A stretch of 64,000 bases of DNA, from positions 1 to 64,000 of the forward strand of contig SFPR01000011.1 in assembly GCA_004551865.1 (NCBI GenBank). Reading direction: 5' to 3'. This document shows positions 17,871 through 26,982 of the stretch, piece by piece. Below the pieces are notes generated by a model. It had not been told where the DNA came from and made no database searches. It was given only the letters and a program-made list of their open reading frames with translations. Each line of letters starts with the position of its first letter. Position 1 is the first letter of the stretch. Position numbers and translations under genes: made by a program. This stretch comes from Bacteroidales bacterium (GTDB taxonomy: Bacteria; Bacteroidota; Bacteroidia; Bacteroidales; P3).

Positions 17871-17908
17871 GCGAAATGGCAGTACTATTTCTCACACTGC
17901 CATTTCGC
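17871..17908 (-). terminator. Hairpin terminator
   Basis: GCGAAATGGCAGT pairs with ACTGCCATTTCGC and is flanked by T-rich sequence on the minus strand, just downstream of the 323-residue T9SS protein gene. Confidence 0.8.
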
Positions 17909-17938
17909 ATAGACTATTTTTTCAGTTTATTGTCGTGA

Positions 17939-18910
17939 TTACTCAACAACCAATTTCTTTGTAGCCACTCCGCTTTCGGTGTATATCTTTGCAACATAGT
18001 TACCTGCTGCAAATGCAGATGTATTAACCTTGATTGAGTTAGCGTTTACATCGCTTGCAAATACAACTTGTCCAAGTACGTTGATAACCTCAACTCTGCT
18101 GATTGTGAAAGAAGAAGCCAACATAACTTCGTCCTTTGCAGGGTTAGGATAAACATAAGACATAGAGTTCAATTCTGCATCTGTCAAACCAACAGCACCT
18201 TCAGCGATAGGGAATACCATGACATCCAAATCTACAGAGCCACCCCATGCTTCAGAAATAGTAAACCAGCCATAATCACCGGCTTCTGAAACCATGCTGT
18301 AAGAGTAAGACATTTCGCCGCTTGCACAATCGATTTCAGTAGAACCTACGAAAGCAAGATTACCCAAAAGTTGTGATCCGTCCTCCGAAGTAGATATTTC
18401 AGGAACTTCAATAACGCAAAGGAAATCTGACGAACTTACAGGAGAAGAGAAAGTGAATTGTTTCAACTCAAAGTCTTCTTCTGCCATCAAATCAGGAAGG
18501 TCTGCTGTTGAGAAGCCGACTCTTGCCAATTCGTTTCCGATATTGCCACCATTAGCATCATAAACCACAGCTGCCATATCTTCTTCTGTTCCGTCAATTG
18601 AAGCGTTCAACAATACAGCTGCAACACCTGTGATAGTGTAATTTGCTCCTTGGTATCTTTGTCCGTATGCCAAATCACCAAAAGCATTTGTTCCTGTAAT
18701 AGCCAAGTAAATTGATTGACCATCTTGAGTGTACAAGAAAGGTTCTTCTACACTTGCACAATCGTTAAAGGTTGCAGGATAAACGATACCTGCAGTCTTA
18801 GGTGCATTTGCATTAAACTTCATTGGTTCAGCACCATTGTAAACTTTTGTTTGAGCCATTAGACCCATTGTTAGTCCCATTGCAAGGACTGAAAGAATAA
18901 CTTTTTTCAT
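17939..18910 (-). CDS. Secreted protein with T9SS sorting domain
   Basis: 323 residues. Signal peptide about 1-19 (ends GLMAQ). The central region (about 30-230) is beta-rich and Asp/Glu-rich and not assignable to a known family. The C-terminus is a type A T9SS sorting domain (YVYPNPAKDEVMLAS, GNYVAKIYTESG, KKLVVE end). Own promoter at 18953-18960 and a hairpin terminator downstream. Surface or released protein of unknown function. Confidence 0.8.
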   Translation of the reverse strand: MKKVILSVLAMGLTMGLMAQTKVYNGAEPMKFNANAPKTAGIVYPATFNDCASVEEPFLYTQDGQSIYLAITGTNAFGDLAYGQRYQGANYTITGVAAVLLNASIDGTEEDMAAVVYDANGGNIGNELARVGFSTADLPDLMAEEDFELKQFTFSSPVSSSDFLCVIEVPEISTSEDGSQLLGNLAFVGSTEIDCASGEMSYSYSMVSEAGDYGWFTISEAWGGSVDLDVMVFPIAEGAVGLTDAELNSMSYVYPNPAKDEVMLASSFTISRVEVINVLGQVVFASDVNANSIKVNTSAFAAGNYVAKIYTESGVATKKLVVE

Positions 18911-18952
18911 TGTTTTAATGTTTTAATTGTTTGCTAAATCATATTCGTTTTG

Positions 18953-18960
18953 CAAATGTA
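18953..18960 (-). promoter_or_regulatory. -7 promoter element
   Basis: Minus-strand TACATTTG, about 43 bp upstream of the 323-residue T9SS protein start. Confidence 0.6.
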
Positions 18961-19121
18961 CGACTTTTCCGCAATTCTGCAAGCAAAAAAGCGATTTTTT
19001 TTGCCTTTGTTGTTTTCTCTTCTCGGTGCATATTCGCCATACCTTATTTATATATACGTTCACCTCAGAAAACAAGGTCTTCTTGCCAAGAGAATTAAAC
19101 GCTGTGTATCAAGACTTTGAC

Positions 19122-19197
19122 AAATCGGCGTTTGGCTTAAACAACTTGGCGTTTTATTCTTCTGAAACGCCGAATTATTTTGCCAAAATGGCGTTTT
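19122..19197. repeat. Palindrome array, set of four
   Basis: Units start at 19122, 19143, 19164 and 19185, exactly 21 bp apart: AAATCGGCGTTTG, AACTTGGCGTTTT, GAAACGCCGAATT, AAAATGGCGTTTT. Located in the divergent region upstream of dapD, ending 73 bp before its -7 element. Confidence 0.75.
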
Positions 19198-19269
19198 GAT
19201 TTTTGCATTTTTGATACCTCTCAAAAGGGCGTAAGAGTGAAAGAGGTGATGTCTTGTTACAATTTTTTC

Positions 19270-19277
19270 TACCTTTG
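19270..19277 (+). promoter_or_regulatory. -7 promoter element of dapD
   Basis: TACCTTTG followed by CA, 16 bp before the chosen dapD ATG at 19293; supports that start over the earlier in-frame Met at 19254, which lies upstream of the promoter. Confidence 0.75.
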
Positions 19278-19292
19278 CAACAAAAAAACGAT

Positions 19293-20102
19293 ATGAACAT
19301 CGAATTGATTGAAAGAGCGTGGAACGACAGAGAGCTACTCAAATCGCAAGAGGTAAGGCAGGAAATAGAGAGCATTATTGCCGACTTGGATTGCGGAAGG
19401 GTGAGAGTGGCAGAGAAAAAGGAGGGCAAATGGATTGTAAACCAAGCTGTAAAGAAAGCTATCGTGCTTTACTTCCCTCTTTGTGGCGTCGAACATTTTG
19501 AAAGCGGTGATTTGAAGTTCTGGGACAAAATTCCCACAAAGCAGAACTACGAAGAGTTGAAAGTGCGTTGCGTTCCTCCTGCGGTGGCTCGCTACGGCAG
19601 CTTCTTGGCAGAGGGTTGTGTGATGATGCCTTCGTTTGTGAACATAGGGGCATACGTAGATAGCGGAACAATGGTTGATACTTGGGCAACGGTTGGCAGT
19701 TGCGCCCAAATCGGAAAAAACGTTCACCTTGCCGGAGGGGTGGGAATTGGCGGTGTATTGGAGCCTGTGAGTGCCAATCCCGTAATTGTGGAAGATAATT
19801 GCTTCATTGGTTCGAGGTGTATTGTGGTCGAGGGTGCAATAATTGCCCAAGGTGCTGTATTGGGAGCAAATACGGTAATCACACAATCGACAAAAATCAT
19901 AGATGTTTCGCAAAACGAGAGCATCGAATACCGCGGATATGTCCCCGAAAACTCGGTTGTCATTCCCGGAAGCTACACCAAGCATTTCCCTGCAGGCGAC
20001 TACAATGTGAATTGTGCCTTGATAATTGGCAAACGAAAGGAATCGACCGACAAAAAGACCTCTCTCAACGAGGCTTTGAGGGACTTCAATGTTGCAGTTT
20101 AG
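19293..20102 (+). CDS. dapD: Tetrahydrodipicolinate N-succinyltransferase
   Basis: 269 residues. N-terminal helical region (MNIELIERAWNDRELLKSQE) followed by a left-handed beta-helix with the family segment GAYVDSGTMVDTWATVGSCAQIG and VHLAGGVGIGGVLEP. Succinylates tetrahydrodipicolinate in lysine and diaminopimelate synthesis, which feeds peptidoglycan. Single gene with its own promoter; converges with the 999-residue secreted protein gene. Confidence 0.95.
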   Translation: MNIELIERAWNDRELLKSQEVRQEIESIIADLDCGRVRVAEKKEGKWIVNQAVKKAIVLYFPLCGVEHFESGDLKFWDKIPTKQNYEELKVRCVPPAVARYGSFLAEGCVMMPSFVNIGAYVDSGTMVDTWATVGSCAQIGKNVHLAGGVGIGGVLEPVSANPVIVEDNCFIGSRCIVVEGAIIAQGAVLGANTVITQSTKIIDVSQNESIEYRGYVPENSVVIPGSYTKHFPAGDYNVNCALIIGKRKESTDKKTSLNEALRDFNVAV

Positions 20103-20115
20103 TCGTTTGCAAGCT

Positions 20116-23115
20116 CTAATCGACGTTCACGCTCTTGAAAAAGAGTGTTTGCGAGCTTGTCTGAACCTTTAATATAAATGTGCCTTTGTTTGGCAGGTTT
20201 ATATGGTCGTTGCACCTTGTCCTTATCAGCTCCCTGCCCTGCATATCGTACAAAACAAGTTGCTCGATTGCACATCGGCTTTGTACTTTCAATGTGTTGT
20301 CCTGCTTGATTAGCCTGATATTGCATTCGTCGGGCAGTTTGTCAGACGAAGCAAGTGTTTTGTAGAGGTTGAGCGAGAAGTGTTTGCTGCCTTTTGGCGA
20401 TTGGAAGGTATAAATGCTGTCTATAACATAGTCAAAGAGTACTTCGCCGCTTTGAATGTCGGTAAGCGTGGCTGCAAGGCAGCTGTCTGATATGTTACCC
20501 GAGACTTTGAGGCTGTAAGCTGCAAGACTTGGCAACTGCAAATCCAACTCCAAGCTGAGGCTGTCGGCAAACGGCGGCAGCGATTTGAAGCTGTATGGCT
20601 CTGCTTGGTGCAATAGTGCGACCTGCAAAGCATCTTGTTCGAGTGAAAACTTATGATTGTCTCTCAAAGGGTCGAAACCCTCGGCATAATCTTGCGAAAA
20701 TACTATCTGTGTCTTGTCTGACAAATCGCTTGTCTGCAAACTGACCACGAGAAGGTCTTCTTGGTGTGGCGGAATGGGAGTAAGAGACGTCCGAGTGGCA
20801 ATAGCCAAAGAGTTTTCATCAATCAGTTCGACCAATATGCCCTCGTATGCCTGCAAAGTGTCGTTTTCGCAAAGCGGAACAAACACTCCCGTCTTGGTAT
20901 CGAGCCTTTGAGGCAGGCAGCTGCGGTCTCTGAGTATTTGGTTTACGCAAATAGGGAAAGGATATGGGTTTTGAGAGAGCAATGTGGGGAAATTGCTATT
21001 GCAAAGTCCCGAGGTGTTGTTCTGCGTCAGCGTATAAGATGCGTCGGAGTTCATATTACCCGAGAAAACAAGTGTTGCAGTGTCGCTAATCTTCACAGGA
21101 TAGGAGGCGAAAGGCTCAGGTGAAAACTGCTCTTCAAAACACAGAGGCTCAAATGCAGAATTGGAAAAAACAGCTTGAAGTATTGCAGCAATGTCTTGCT
21201 CGTCCAAACCGACAGGCAGGCTCAAAAGGCTGTAAGAAACGCTGTCCTGAGAAGGTTTGTCGAAGAACAATTCGACGCTTACTCCGTTTAAGCATAACAA
21301 GTTGCCACTTTCATACACCAAAGGTCTGTTGTGTCCGAGCGTATCTCTCAATACAAGAGAGTAACACTTTGCCTGCATTTCGTCAGGCACGGTAAGGGTT
21401 TGGTGATTGGCAACTTCGGCAATGCAAGTCGTGTCGGGAATGCCGCAAGTCCAATTATTGTCGAACCAAGTGCCGCTTTCGGTGCGTTTTGTGTGTCGTC
21501 CGGTTTTGAACCTTACGGTATTTGAGCGGATTGGTTCACCCGACTGCTCTGCCAAAAGGAAGATTTCATAAATAGTGTTGGGCTGCAAATCGGTCAAATG
21601 CAATGATTGTGATGATATATCCAAGGCGGAAATGACCGAATCGGGATTTTCGGCATACAAAGCTCCGTCCATAGTGTGCCAACCAAAGCCCGAGAAATTT
21701 TCGGCGGCAGTAGAGGATACGTTTCCGAGCTGTTGCCATTGTGAAGAGAGGGTCGGAAAGCCCTCGGAGGCGTTTGTGTTCACTCCCTTGGTAACCCAGC
21801 CGAGCCGTTGCAAGACTATTTTTGCTGTTCTCATGTTTTCCGATGTCCAACCCTGCTGATTGGTAGGGTGTTCGCCAAAGTTGCCGAAAATATCTATGGT
21901 GTCATTGCCGTGAAGCAGTGCAATAGGGTCGTTACCGTCAATAACAATCTGACCAAACACCGAAGGATTAACATAATAGACGCCTCTGTCTCCCGAGTTC
22001 ATCGCTTGCAGAGACTGCATAACCACAAGACAAGAATCGTTTTGCAGACTGTCTGCCACCGTAAAGCCGAGAGAAATTGTGGTTGTATAGTTTCCCGAGC
22101 CTGTATTGATGTCTGCAACAAGGCGATAGTCTTGCAAACAGACTGCCATACCCGTTCCGTTGTATATCTCTATGGCTCTGTTGCTTGCATTGGTCGATGC
22201 CACTTCGGAAATGAACAAGTCGGTTGCAAAAACAGTGGTCGGAGTAGAAATGGCCTTCAAAACATATTGTGCAGAAGAGAGATTGCCACAAGCGGTGAAA
22301 GAAAAATCGGCTTCGTAAGGACTTATCGAAGTAATGTTGCCCAATTCCAAGGCTTTGGGAGTGCGAAACTCTATGGTGTCTTCGTAAGATGATATGGTGC
22401 AATAGTATTTTGCAGAGGATTTGAGGGCTGTAAATTCGCAAGAGTCGGCAGTTGTCAAAATGGTTTGTTCGATTGTTGTCGTAAGTGGCTCTGCCGAAAC
22501 TGCAAGATTGTCAAAAGCCACAAAATTTGTGGTGGAAAAATGTAAGAAAATTTTGTTTTGGTCAAATACGAAGAGACTGTCGAAGTGTGTTTCGCTGTTT
22601 GTGGTCATCGGAAGCTGCACCATGGCGATTTGGTTACCCGAGCTGTCGAACACACTCATCGAAAAAGTGCAACTATATGAAGAAACGGTTTTCAAATCGA
22701 AGGATATTCTTACACTGTCTTTGCAAGCTGAGAGGTCGATAAGAGGAGTTGAAAACTCACCATCGTAATTGAAATAGCAGGTATCTCCATTTGGAGAATA
22801 GATACGTCTTGCCCTGCAACCGGAATGTGAGGTGTAGGAAGCAGGAAGAGCAAGCATCACTGCGGCATTGCACATCATTGCACCGCTCTGCACATTAGGC
22901 ATACGAGAAAAGTCTTCCGAAAAGACAAGAGTAGTGTCTGTACTTTTGGTGATAAGTTTTACTTCTACATTCTCCTCATCGGGATTGTCAAATCGCACAA
23001 CTGCCCTGTCGCAATCGGATATTTCGACAGCGGTTTGAGAATGCAAAGCCGAATGCTGAAAAGTCAGCACCGCAAATATGCACAAAAGAATATACAATCG
23101 CCTTTTTCTGCCCAT
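20116..23115 (-). CDS. Large secreted lamin-tail-domain protein, probable T9SS cargo
   Basis: 999 residues. Signal peptide about 1-26 (ends ALHSQ). Residues about 60-220 form a beta-sandwich-like region; near 295-430 there is a lamin-tail domain (DLFISEVASTNASNRAIEIYNGTG ... DSCLVVMQ), common in exported nucleases and adhesins. No nuclease motif is seen. The last ~75 residues resemble a T9SS sorting domain (QLVLYDMQGRELIRT, GTFILKVQTSS), though the usual YPNP start is missing. Promoter at 23146-23153, preceded by a palindrome array. Confidence 0.75.
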   Translation of the reverse strand: MGRKRRLYILLCIFAVLTFQHSALHSQTAVEISDCDRAVVRFDNPDEENVEVKLITKSTDTTLVFSEDFSRMPNVQSGAMMCNAAVMLALPASYTSHSGCRARRIYSPNGDTCYFNYDGEFSTPLIDLSACKDSVRISFDLKTVSSYSCTFSMSVFDSSGNQIAMVQLPMTTNSETHFDSLFVFDQNKIFLHFSTTNFVAFDNLAVSAEPLTTTIEQTILTTADSCEFTALKSSAKYYCTISSYEDTIEFRTPKALELGNITSISPYEADFSFTACGNLSSAQYVLKAISTPTTVFATDLFISEVASTNASNRAIEIYNGTGMAVCLQDYRLVADINTGSGNYTTTISLGFTVADSLQNDSCLVVMQSLQAMNSGDRGVYYVNPSVFGQIVIDGNDPIALLHGNDTIDIFGNFGEHPTNQQGWTSENMRTAKIVLQRLGWVTKGVNTNASEGFPTLSSQWQQLGNVSSTAAENFSGFGWHTMDGALYAENPDSVISALDISSQSLHLTDLQPNTIYEIFLLAEQSGEPIRSNTVRFKTGRHTKRTESGTWFDNNWTCGIPDTTCIAEVANHQTLTVPDEMQAKCYSLVLRDTLGHNRPLVYESGNLLCLNGVSVELFFDKPSQDSVSYSLLSLPVGLDEQDIAAILQAVFSNSAFEPLCFEEQFSPEPFASYPVKISDTATLVFSGNMNSDASYTLTQNNTSGLCNSNFPTLLSQNPYPFPICVNQILRDRSCLPQRLDTKTGVFVPLCENDTLQAYEGILVELIDENSLAIATRTSLTPIPPHQEDLLVVSLQTSDLSDKTQIVFSQDYAEGFDPLRDNHKFSLEQDALQVALLHQAEPYSFKSLPPFADSLSLELDLQLPSLAAYSLKVSGNISDSCLAATLTDIQSGEVLFDYVIDSIYTFQSPKGSKHFSLNLYKTLASSDKLPDECNIRLIKQDNTLKVQSRCAIEQLVLYDMQGRELIRTRCNDHINLPNKGTFILKVQTSSQTLFFKSVNVD

Positions 23116-23145
23116 GTTTTTCTTGTGTTAATTTTGTCTTTTTTG

Positions 23146-23153
23146 CAAAGGTA
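23146..23153 (-). promoter_or_regulatory. -7 promoter element
   Basis: Minus-strand TACCTTTG, about 30 bp upstream of the 999-residue protein start. Confidence 0.7.
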
Positions 23154-23180
23154 TGCAATTTCTCTGTTTCGGGCAGAAAT

Positions 23181-23256
23181 AAAACGGCATTTTGCAAAAA
23201 TGAAACGCCGTTTTGTCGGATTAAAACGCCATTTTGCGAAAACAAATCGGCGTTTT
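23181..23256. repeat. Palindrome array, set of four
   Basis: Units at 23181, 23202, 23223 and 23244, exactly 21 bp apart: AAAACGGCATTTT, GAAACGCCGTTTT, AAAACGCCATTTT, AAATCGGCGTTTT. Lies just upstream of the promoter of the 999-residue protein gene and touches the 3' end of the deacetylase gene. Confidence 0.8.
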
Positions 23257-24085
23257 AGAATTTCAATATGGGTGTATGCTCCCAATCTATTGTCTTTGTG
23301 GCAGTTTCAACATCGATAAAATCAAACTCGGACAAGTATTTGTCCAATTTGCTCGCAGCTCTGCCCAATCCTGCTCTTGCACGGAAATTTTCGACAAAGG
23401 TTTTGGAGTGGTCTTTCGGTTTTTCGACACACAAATCCAATGGGTGAATATAGGAAACCGAGTAATCGCTCTTTTGCTTTGTCCAATACCTCAACATAAA
23501 GTAAGGGAAAAATCTGAAATAGCCTCCTCCCAAAAATCCGAATTTGAGACTTCCGAAGCCTATGTTACTTGGCGGAAGTTCTCTTATGCAACTTTGGTCA
23601 ATCGACAAGCGGCAGGGTGTGTCGCTTTCTATGACTTTTGGTCCGTAAGCATGCTTCAAACTCGCCAAAGAGCAGTCTGTCTTTATGCCGTTGGCTGCAA
23701 GAACTGCAAGATAGCGTCTGTCAGGAAGAGAAAAGTAGGGACAGCGGAACTTATCGGGTCTTTTGCCGGTTACTTTCTCCAAAGTGTCCAAAGATTTCTG
23801 CAAATCCTTTTCAAATTCTCCCAAAGAAAACTTGTCGGCGTTCAAATGAGCATAGCCGTGTGAGCCTATGTCATATTTTTTTGCAATTTCGGCAATCATA
23901 TCGGGGTATCTGTCGGCAACTTTGCCCATTATAAAAAACGTAGGCTTCACTTTGTGTTGTTCCAACAAGAAAAACAACTTCTCGCAGGAGCGAAAAAATC
24001 CCTCTTGTGATATTTCACGTCTGTTACCCTTCTTGTCAGTATAATAATCTGAGGGACACTCAAAATCAACCGTGAATATGTGCAT
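23255..24085 (-). CDS. Polysaccharide deacetylase family protein
   Basis: 276 residues of NodB-like deacetylase type: N-terminal FTVDFECPSDYYTD with the catalytic Asp region, then FFIMGKVADRYPDMIAEIAKK, GSHGYAHLNAD carrying the metal-ligand histidines, and RCPYFSLPDRRYLAVLAANG. The layout (DUF3473-like C-terminus) matches deacetylases of exopolysaccharide clusters. Probably removes acetyl groups from a cell-surface or secreted glycan. It starts 30 bp downstream of the hexosaminidase stop. Confidence 0.85.
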   Translation of the reverse strand: MHIFTVDFECPSDYYTDKKGNRREISQEGFFRSCEKLFFLLEQHKVKPTFFIMGKVADRYPDMIAEIAKKYDIGSHGYAHLNADKFSLGEFEKDLQKSLDTLEKVTGKRPDKFRCPYFSLPDRRYLAVLAANGIKTDCSLASLKHAYGPKVIESDTPCRLSIDQSCIRELPPSNIGFGSLKFGFLGGGYFRFFPYFMLRYWTKQKSDYSVSYIHPLDLCVEKPKDHSKTFVENFRARAGLGRAASKLDKYLSEFDFIDVETATKTIDWEHTPILKF

Positions 24086-24115
24086 TGCGTTCGGAGAATT
24101 TTACGTTTGAGAATA

Positions 24116-26423
24116 CTAATTTACTATGACCTCATCGCCAAAGACGTGTGCCGGATAGCCTGCTCCCGGGTGATTTTCGGGACATTGCTTTATACTCTTG
24201 GCAAATATTTTGACAAAGCGTGCCTTTCGTTTTGGGAATTTGGCATGATGATTTTGTATCTGTCCGTTTTGGGATATTGTTACATTGGTTGCCTCTATCG
24301 GTTCGAGCATATCTTGCTGCAAACCTGTGGAAAATTCTACCGAAAGAGGCAAAAATATCCAGCTTCCGACGTTTTCCAAGAAGTTAATAGATATTTCGCT
24401 TATCTCTTGCTCTGTTTGCAAATCGACAATGACGCAATAGTCATAGCCATAAGTCCCTACCCATTTGTCATAGCTCTTTTGACTTCCCACAAGTGCATCG
24501 GTCAGTGCATTCTTTGTACTTCCTGTGTATTGGGGATTGAGGTTTTCTATTGTATATGGCTTTCCTGTTGCCTTGTTTGGGAAATATGATGCGGTAAATA
24601 TGGGCGATACTCTATTGCCTTCACGCTCTGCGTATGCCGTAAGGGTGGTTGGTCGGTCTATTACTATGCTTTGGGTGTAGGGAACAAAGTGTTTGTTTTG
24701 GCAGGTGTCGAGAGAATAGAATATATCGGCACCTTTGGCTACGCTTGTAAGGGTTACTTCGGGGCTTTGCAAAGATGTGTTGAACGAAACCTCCGCCCCA
24801 ATGGTGTAATGTGAGCGAGAATAATTCACATTCATCTTGTCGTATGACTTAAAGAGGGTTTCCAATCTCGCAAGGAAGCAATCGTAGTTTTTGTTCTCTG
24901 CTTTGCTCCACGCTATTTCGCAAAGGGCTGCAATGCGGGGGAAATCCATGTATTGCAAATCGGTATATGTGGGAATATATTCGGTCCACGTGTTGGCTTG
25001 AACGCCGATTATGTGCTTTGCCTGCTCCTTTGTGAGGTTGCGAGGCACAGGTTCATAAAGATAGACTTTCTTCAAAGGGGTATAACCGCCTATTGCAAGA
25101 GGCTCACACTCGGGTTCACCCTGATAATAGTCAAAGTAGAGATAGGCTGCCGGCGACATAATGGCATCAAGTCCCGCCTTGGCTGCTTGTTCGCCTCCGC
25201 TCTCACCCTGCCACGACATTATGGTTGCACCTTCTGCTGCTCCGCCTTCCAAAAGTTCGTCCCATGCTATTATCTTTCGTCCTTTGCTTTCCAAATATGC
25301 TTGAAGCGAGTGCATAAACCAGCTTTGCAGCTCTTTTTCATCTTTCAAACCGTGCAGCTTTATTTGCTCTTGGCATTTTGGACAGCTCTTCCAATTGGTT
25401 TTTGGGCATTCATCGCCTCCTATGTGTATGTATCGTGAAGGGAAAATCTCAATCAATTCGTCAAATACACCCTTGAAAAATTCCAAAACGCTGTCTTTGG
25501 TGCAGAAAACTTCCTCAAAAACACCCCAAGTGCCTTGAACCTTGTAACCTTCGCCCTTGCAACCAAGATAGGGATAGGCTGTCAATGCGGCAGAAGCATG
25601 TCCCGGCAAATCTATCTCGGGAATGATTTCTATGTTTCTTGCCTTTGCATACTCCACAAGCTCTTTTAGTTCTTTCTGAGTGTAGTATCCGCCATGTGGA
25701 ACGCCGTCGTAGTTCGGGTTTCTCTGGTCATTGTCGTTGTAGTGTCCTATTATGGTGCCGCTTCTTACCGATGCGACGGACTGTAACTTAGGATAACGCT
25801 TGATTTCGACCCTCCAACCTTGGTCATCTGTCAAATGGAAATGCAGAGTGTTGAGTTTGTGATATGCCATAAGGTCGATATGTCTTTTGACTTGGTCGAT
25901 GGTAAAAAAATGTCGGGCAGGGTCAAAATGCTTTCCTCTGTATGCAAACCGCGGATAGTCTGTTATCGAGCAGGAAGGAAGTGTGATTGAAGTTGTTGCA
26001 GGGTTTATTTTCTCGTCTTGCCAAGGGGTAAGATGTCCGGGGAGCAGTTGTCCCTCCGAAAGCTGGCAAATTGATTGCAAAGCATAGAAAAATCCTGCGT
26101 TTTCGTTGGCTTGAACAACTATCTTGTCTTTATTGATGTCTAATTGGTAGCCTTCGTCTTTCAAAGTCTTGTCCGATACTCTCACAAAGATGATTGCATT
26201 TTTCAAGTCTTTGTTTTTGAGTTTCTTTTTGTCGATTGTTCGGAGCTTTGTGCCAAAAGCAGAGCTGAAACTCTCTTTAGAGAGTTGTAGTGCCGTTCAT
26301 GACAAATCCCTTGCCGTTCGCAACTTCCACAACCGCAGGCTGAGGAATCACATCCACCTTTTGACATATTGCGACAAAGCTTACAAGCACTGCCGCCAAC
26401 ATTACATATATTCTTTTCTTCAT
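24116..26423 (-). pseudogene. GH20 beta-hexosaminidase, frame broken near the 5' end
   Basis: The body is an intact GH20 enzyme: HFHLTDDQGWRVEIKRYP, EIIPEIDLPGHASAALTAYP and the catalytic pair in HIGGDECPKTNW, then a chitobiase-like C-terminal domain and an F5/8-type region. The natural N-terminus begins at ATG 26423 with a signal peptide and the N-terminal domain (QKVDVIPQPAVVEV), but this frame stops at TAA 26279-26277, exactly where a 99-bp repeat begins, and the body is in the +1 frame. Initiation inside (for example TTG at 26206) would give about 696 residues without a signal peptide. The gene is therefore disrupted, or needs a +1 slip at CTC-TAA-A, or the assembly carries an indel. A second, different N-terminus is found at 27410-27661. 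Confidence 0.75.
26179..26277 (-). repeat. 99-bp exact direct repeat, copy 1
   Basis: Identical to 27410-27508, offset 1231 bp. It encodes the GH20 segment beginning ESFSSAFGTKLR. The flank at 26268-26285 has an inverted repeat AACTCTC-TTTA-GAGAGTT at the junction with the first N-terminal copy. Confidence 0.9.
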
Positions 26424-26448
26424 TTCTTATTGTTTTTCTTTCTTCGTG

Positions 26449-26456
26449 CAAAGATA
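26449..26456 (-). promoter_or_regulatory. -7 promoter element
   Basis: Minus-strand TATCTTTG, 25 bp upstream of the GH20 ATG at 26423. Confidence 0.65.
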
Positions 26457-26560
26457 CAACAAAGATTCGATTTTTCTTTCTTTACTTCGGCTGTTGGCTG
26501 TTCGCTTTTGGCAGTCCACTGTCGTCCGTTGATTGTCCGCAATCGTCTTTTCGCAAAAAC

Positions 26561-26605
26561 AAAACGAGCGTTCGCAAATGCAAAAGCAGGTCGAACGCTC
26601 GTTTT
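26561..26605 (-). terminator. Hairpin terminator of the Tyr-rich lipoprotein gene
   Basis: AAAACGAGCGTTCG pairs with CGAACGCTCGTTTT around a 17-nt loop, downstream of the lipoprotein stop at 26623. The stem ends in A/T tracts on both sides. Confidence 0.75.
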
Positions 26606-26622
26606 GGTTTTGCTATAATAAA

Positions 26623-26982
26623 TTATAAGTTAAGGTAATAAGTATTAGCACCCCAAAAAACACAATATCTAAAACCGCTTTCATAACCGAAATGAAAAGC
26701 ATCTATACTTGAAATCTCACTATAATCTCCTTTATAATCTCGTATATAATAATTATAACCATCAGTATAAACATCTACATTATCTACTGCAATATACCAA
26801 TTCCCGTTATAATTATAAAGATTAACTTTTTTACTAGTTTTCGTATATTTACCCTTAAACGAAACATTGCTACCACCTGTACTACTTGAAGATCCCGAAC
26901 TCGAATAATAAGGATCACTACTACCACCCCCACATGAAACAAATAAAAAAGCTACAATAGCTGCTAAAAATTTAGTTTTCAT
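26623..26982 (-). CDS. Small Tyr/Ser/Gly-rich lipoprotein, unknown
   Basis: 119 residues. Signal peptide with lipobox (FLFVSC, Cys17), a low-complexity Ser/Gly/Tyr linker (about 18-40), then a compact beta-rich domain with many Tyr and Asn (KVNLYNYNGNWYIAVDNVDV, YNYYIRDYKGDY). Codons are markedly AT-rich (TAT, AAT, ATA) compared with neighbours, which suggests recent acquisition. It lies between the two GH20 5' copies and has its own promoter, a roughly 370-nt leader and a terminator. No family recognised. Confidence 0.75.
   Translation of the reverse strand: MKTKFLAAIVAFLFVSCGGGSSDPYYSSSGSSSSTGGSNVSFKGKYTKTSKKVNLYNYNGNWYIAVDNVDVYTDGYNYYIRDYKGDYSEISSIDAFHFGYESGFRYCVFWGANTYYLNL

Noticed and set aside
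24080..24589. 169-codon plus-strand frame over the 3' end of the hexosaminidase gene
   Set aside because: Antisense to a conserved GH20 C-terminal region; no homology visible and Cys/Tyr-rich composition typical of shadow frames.
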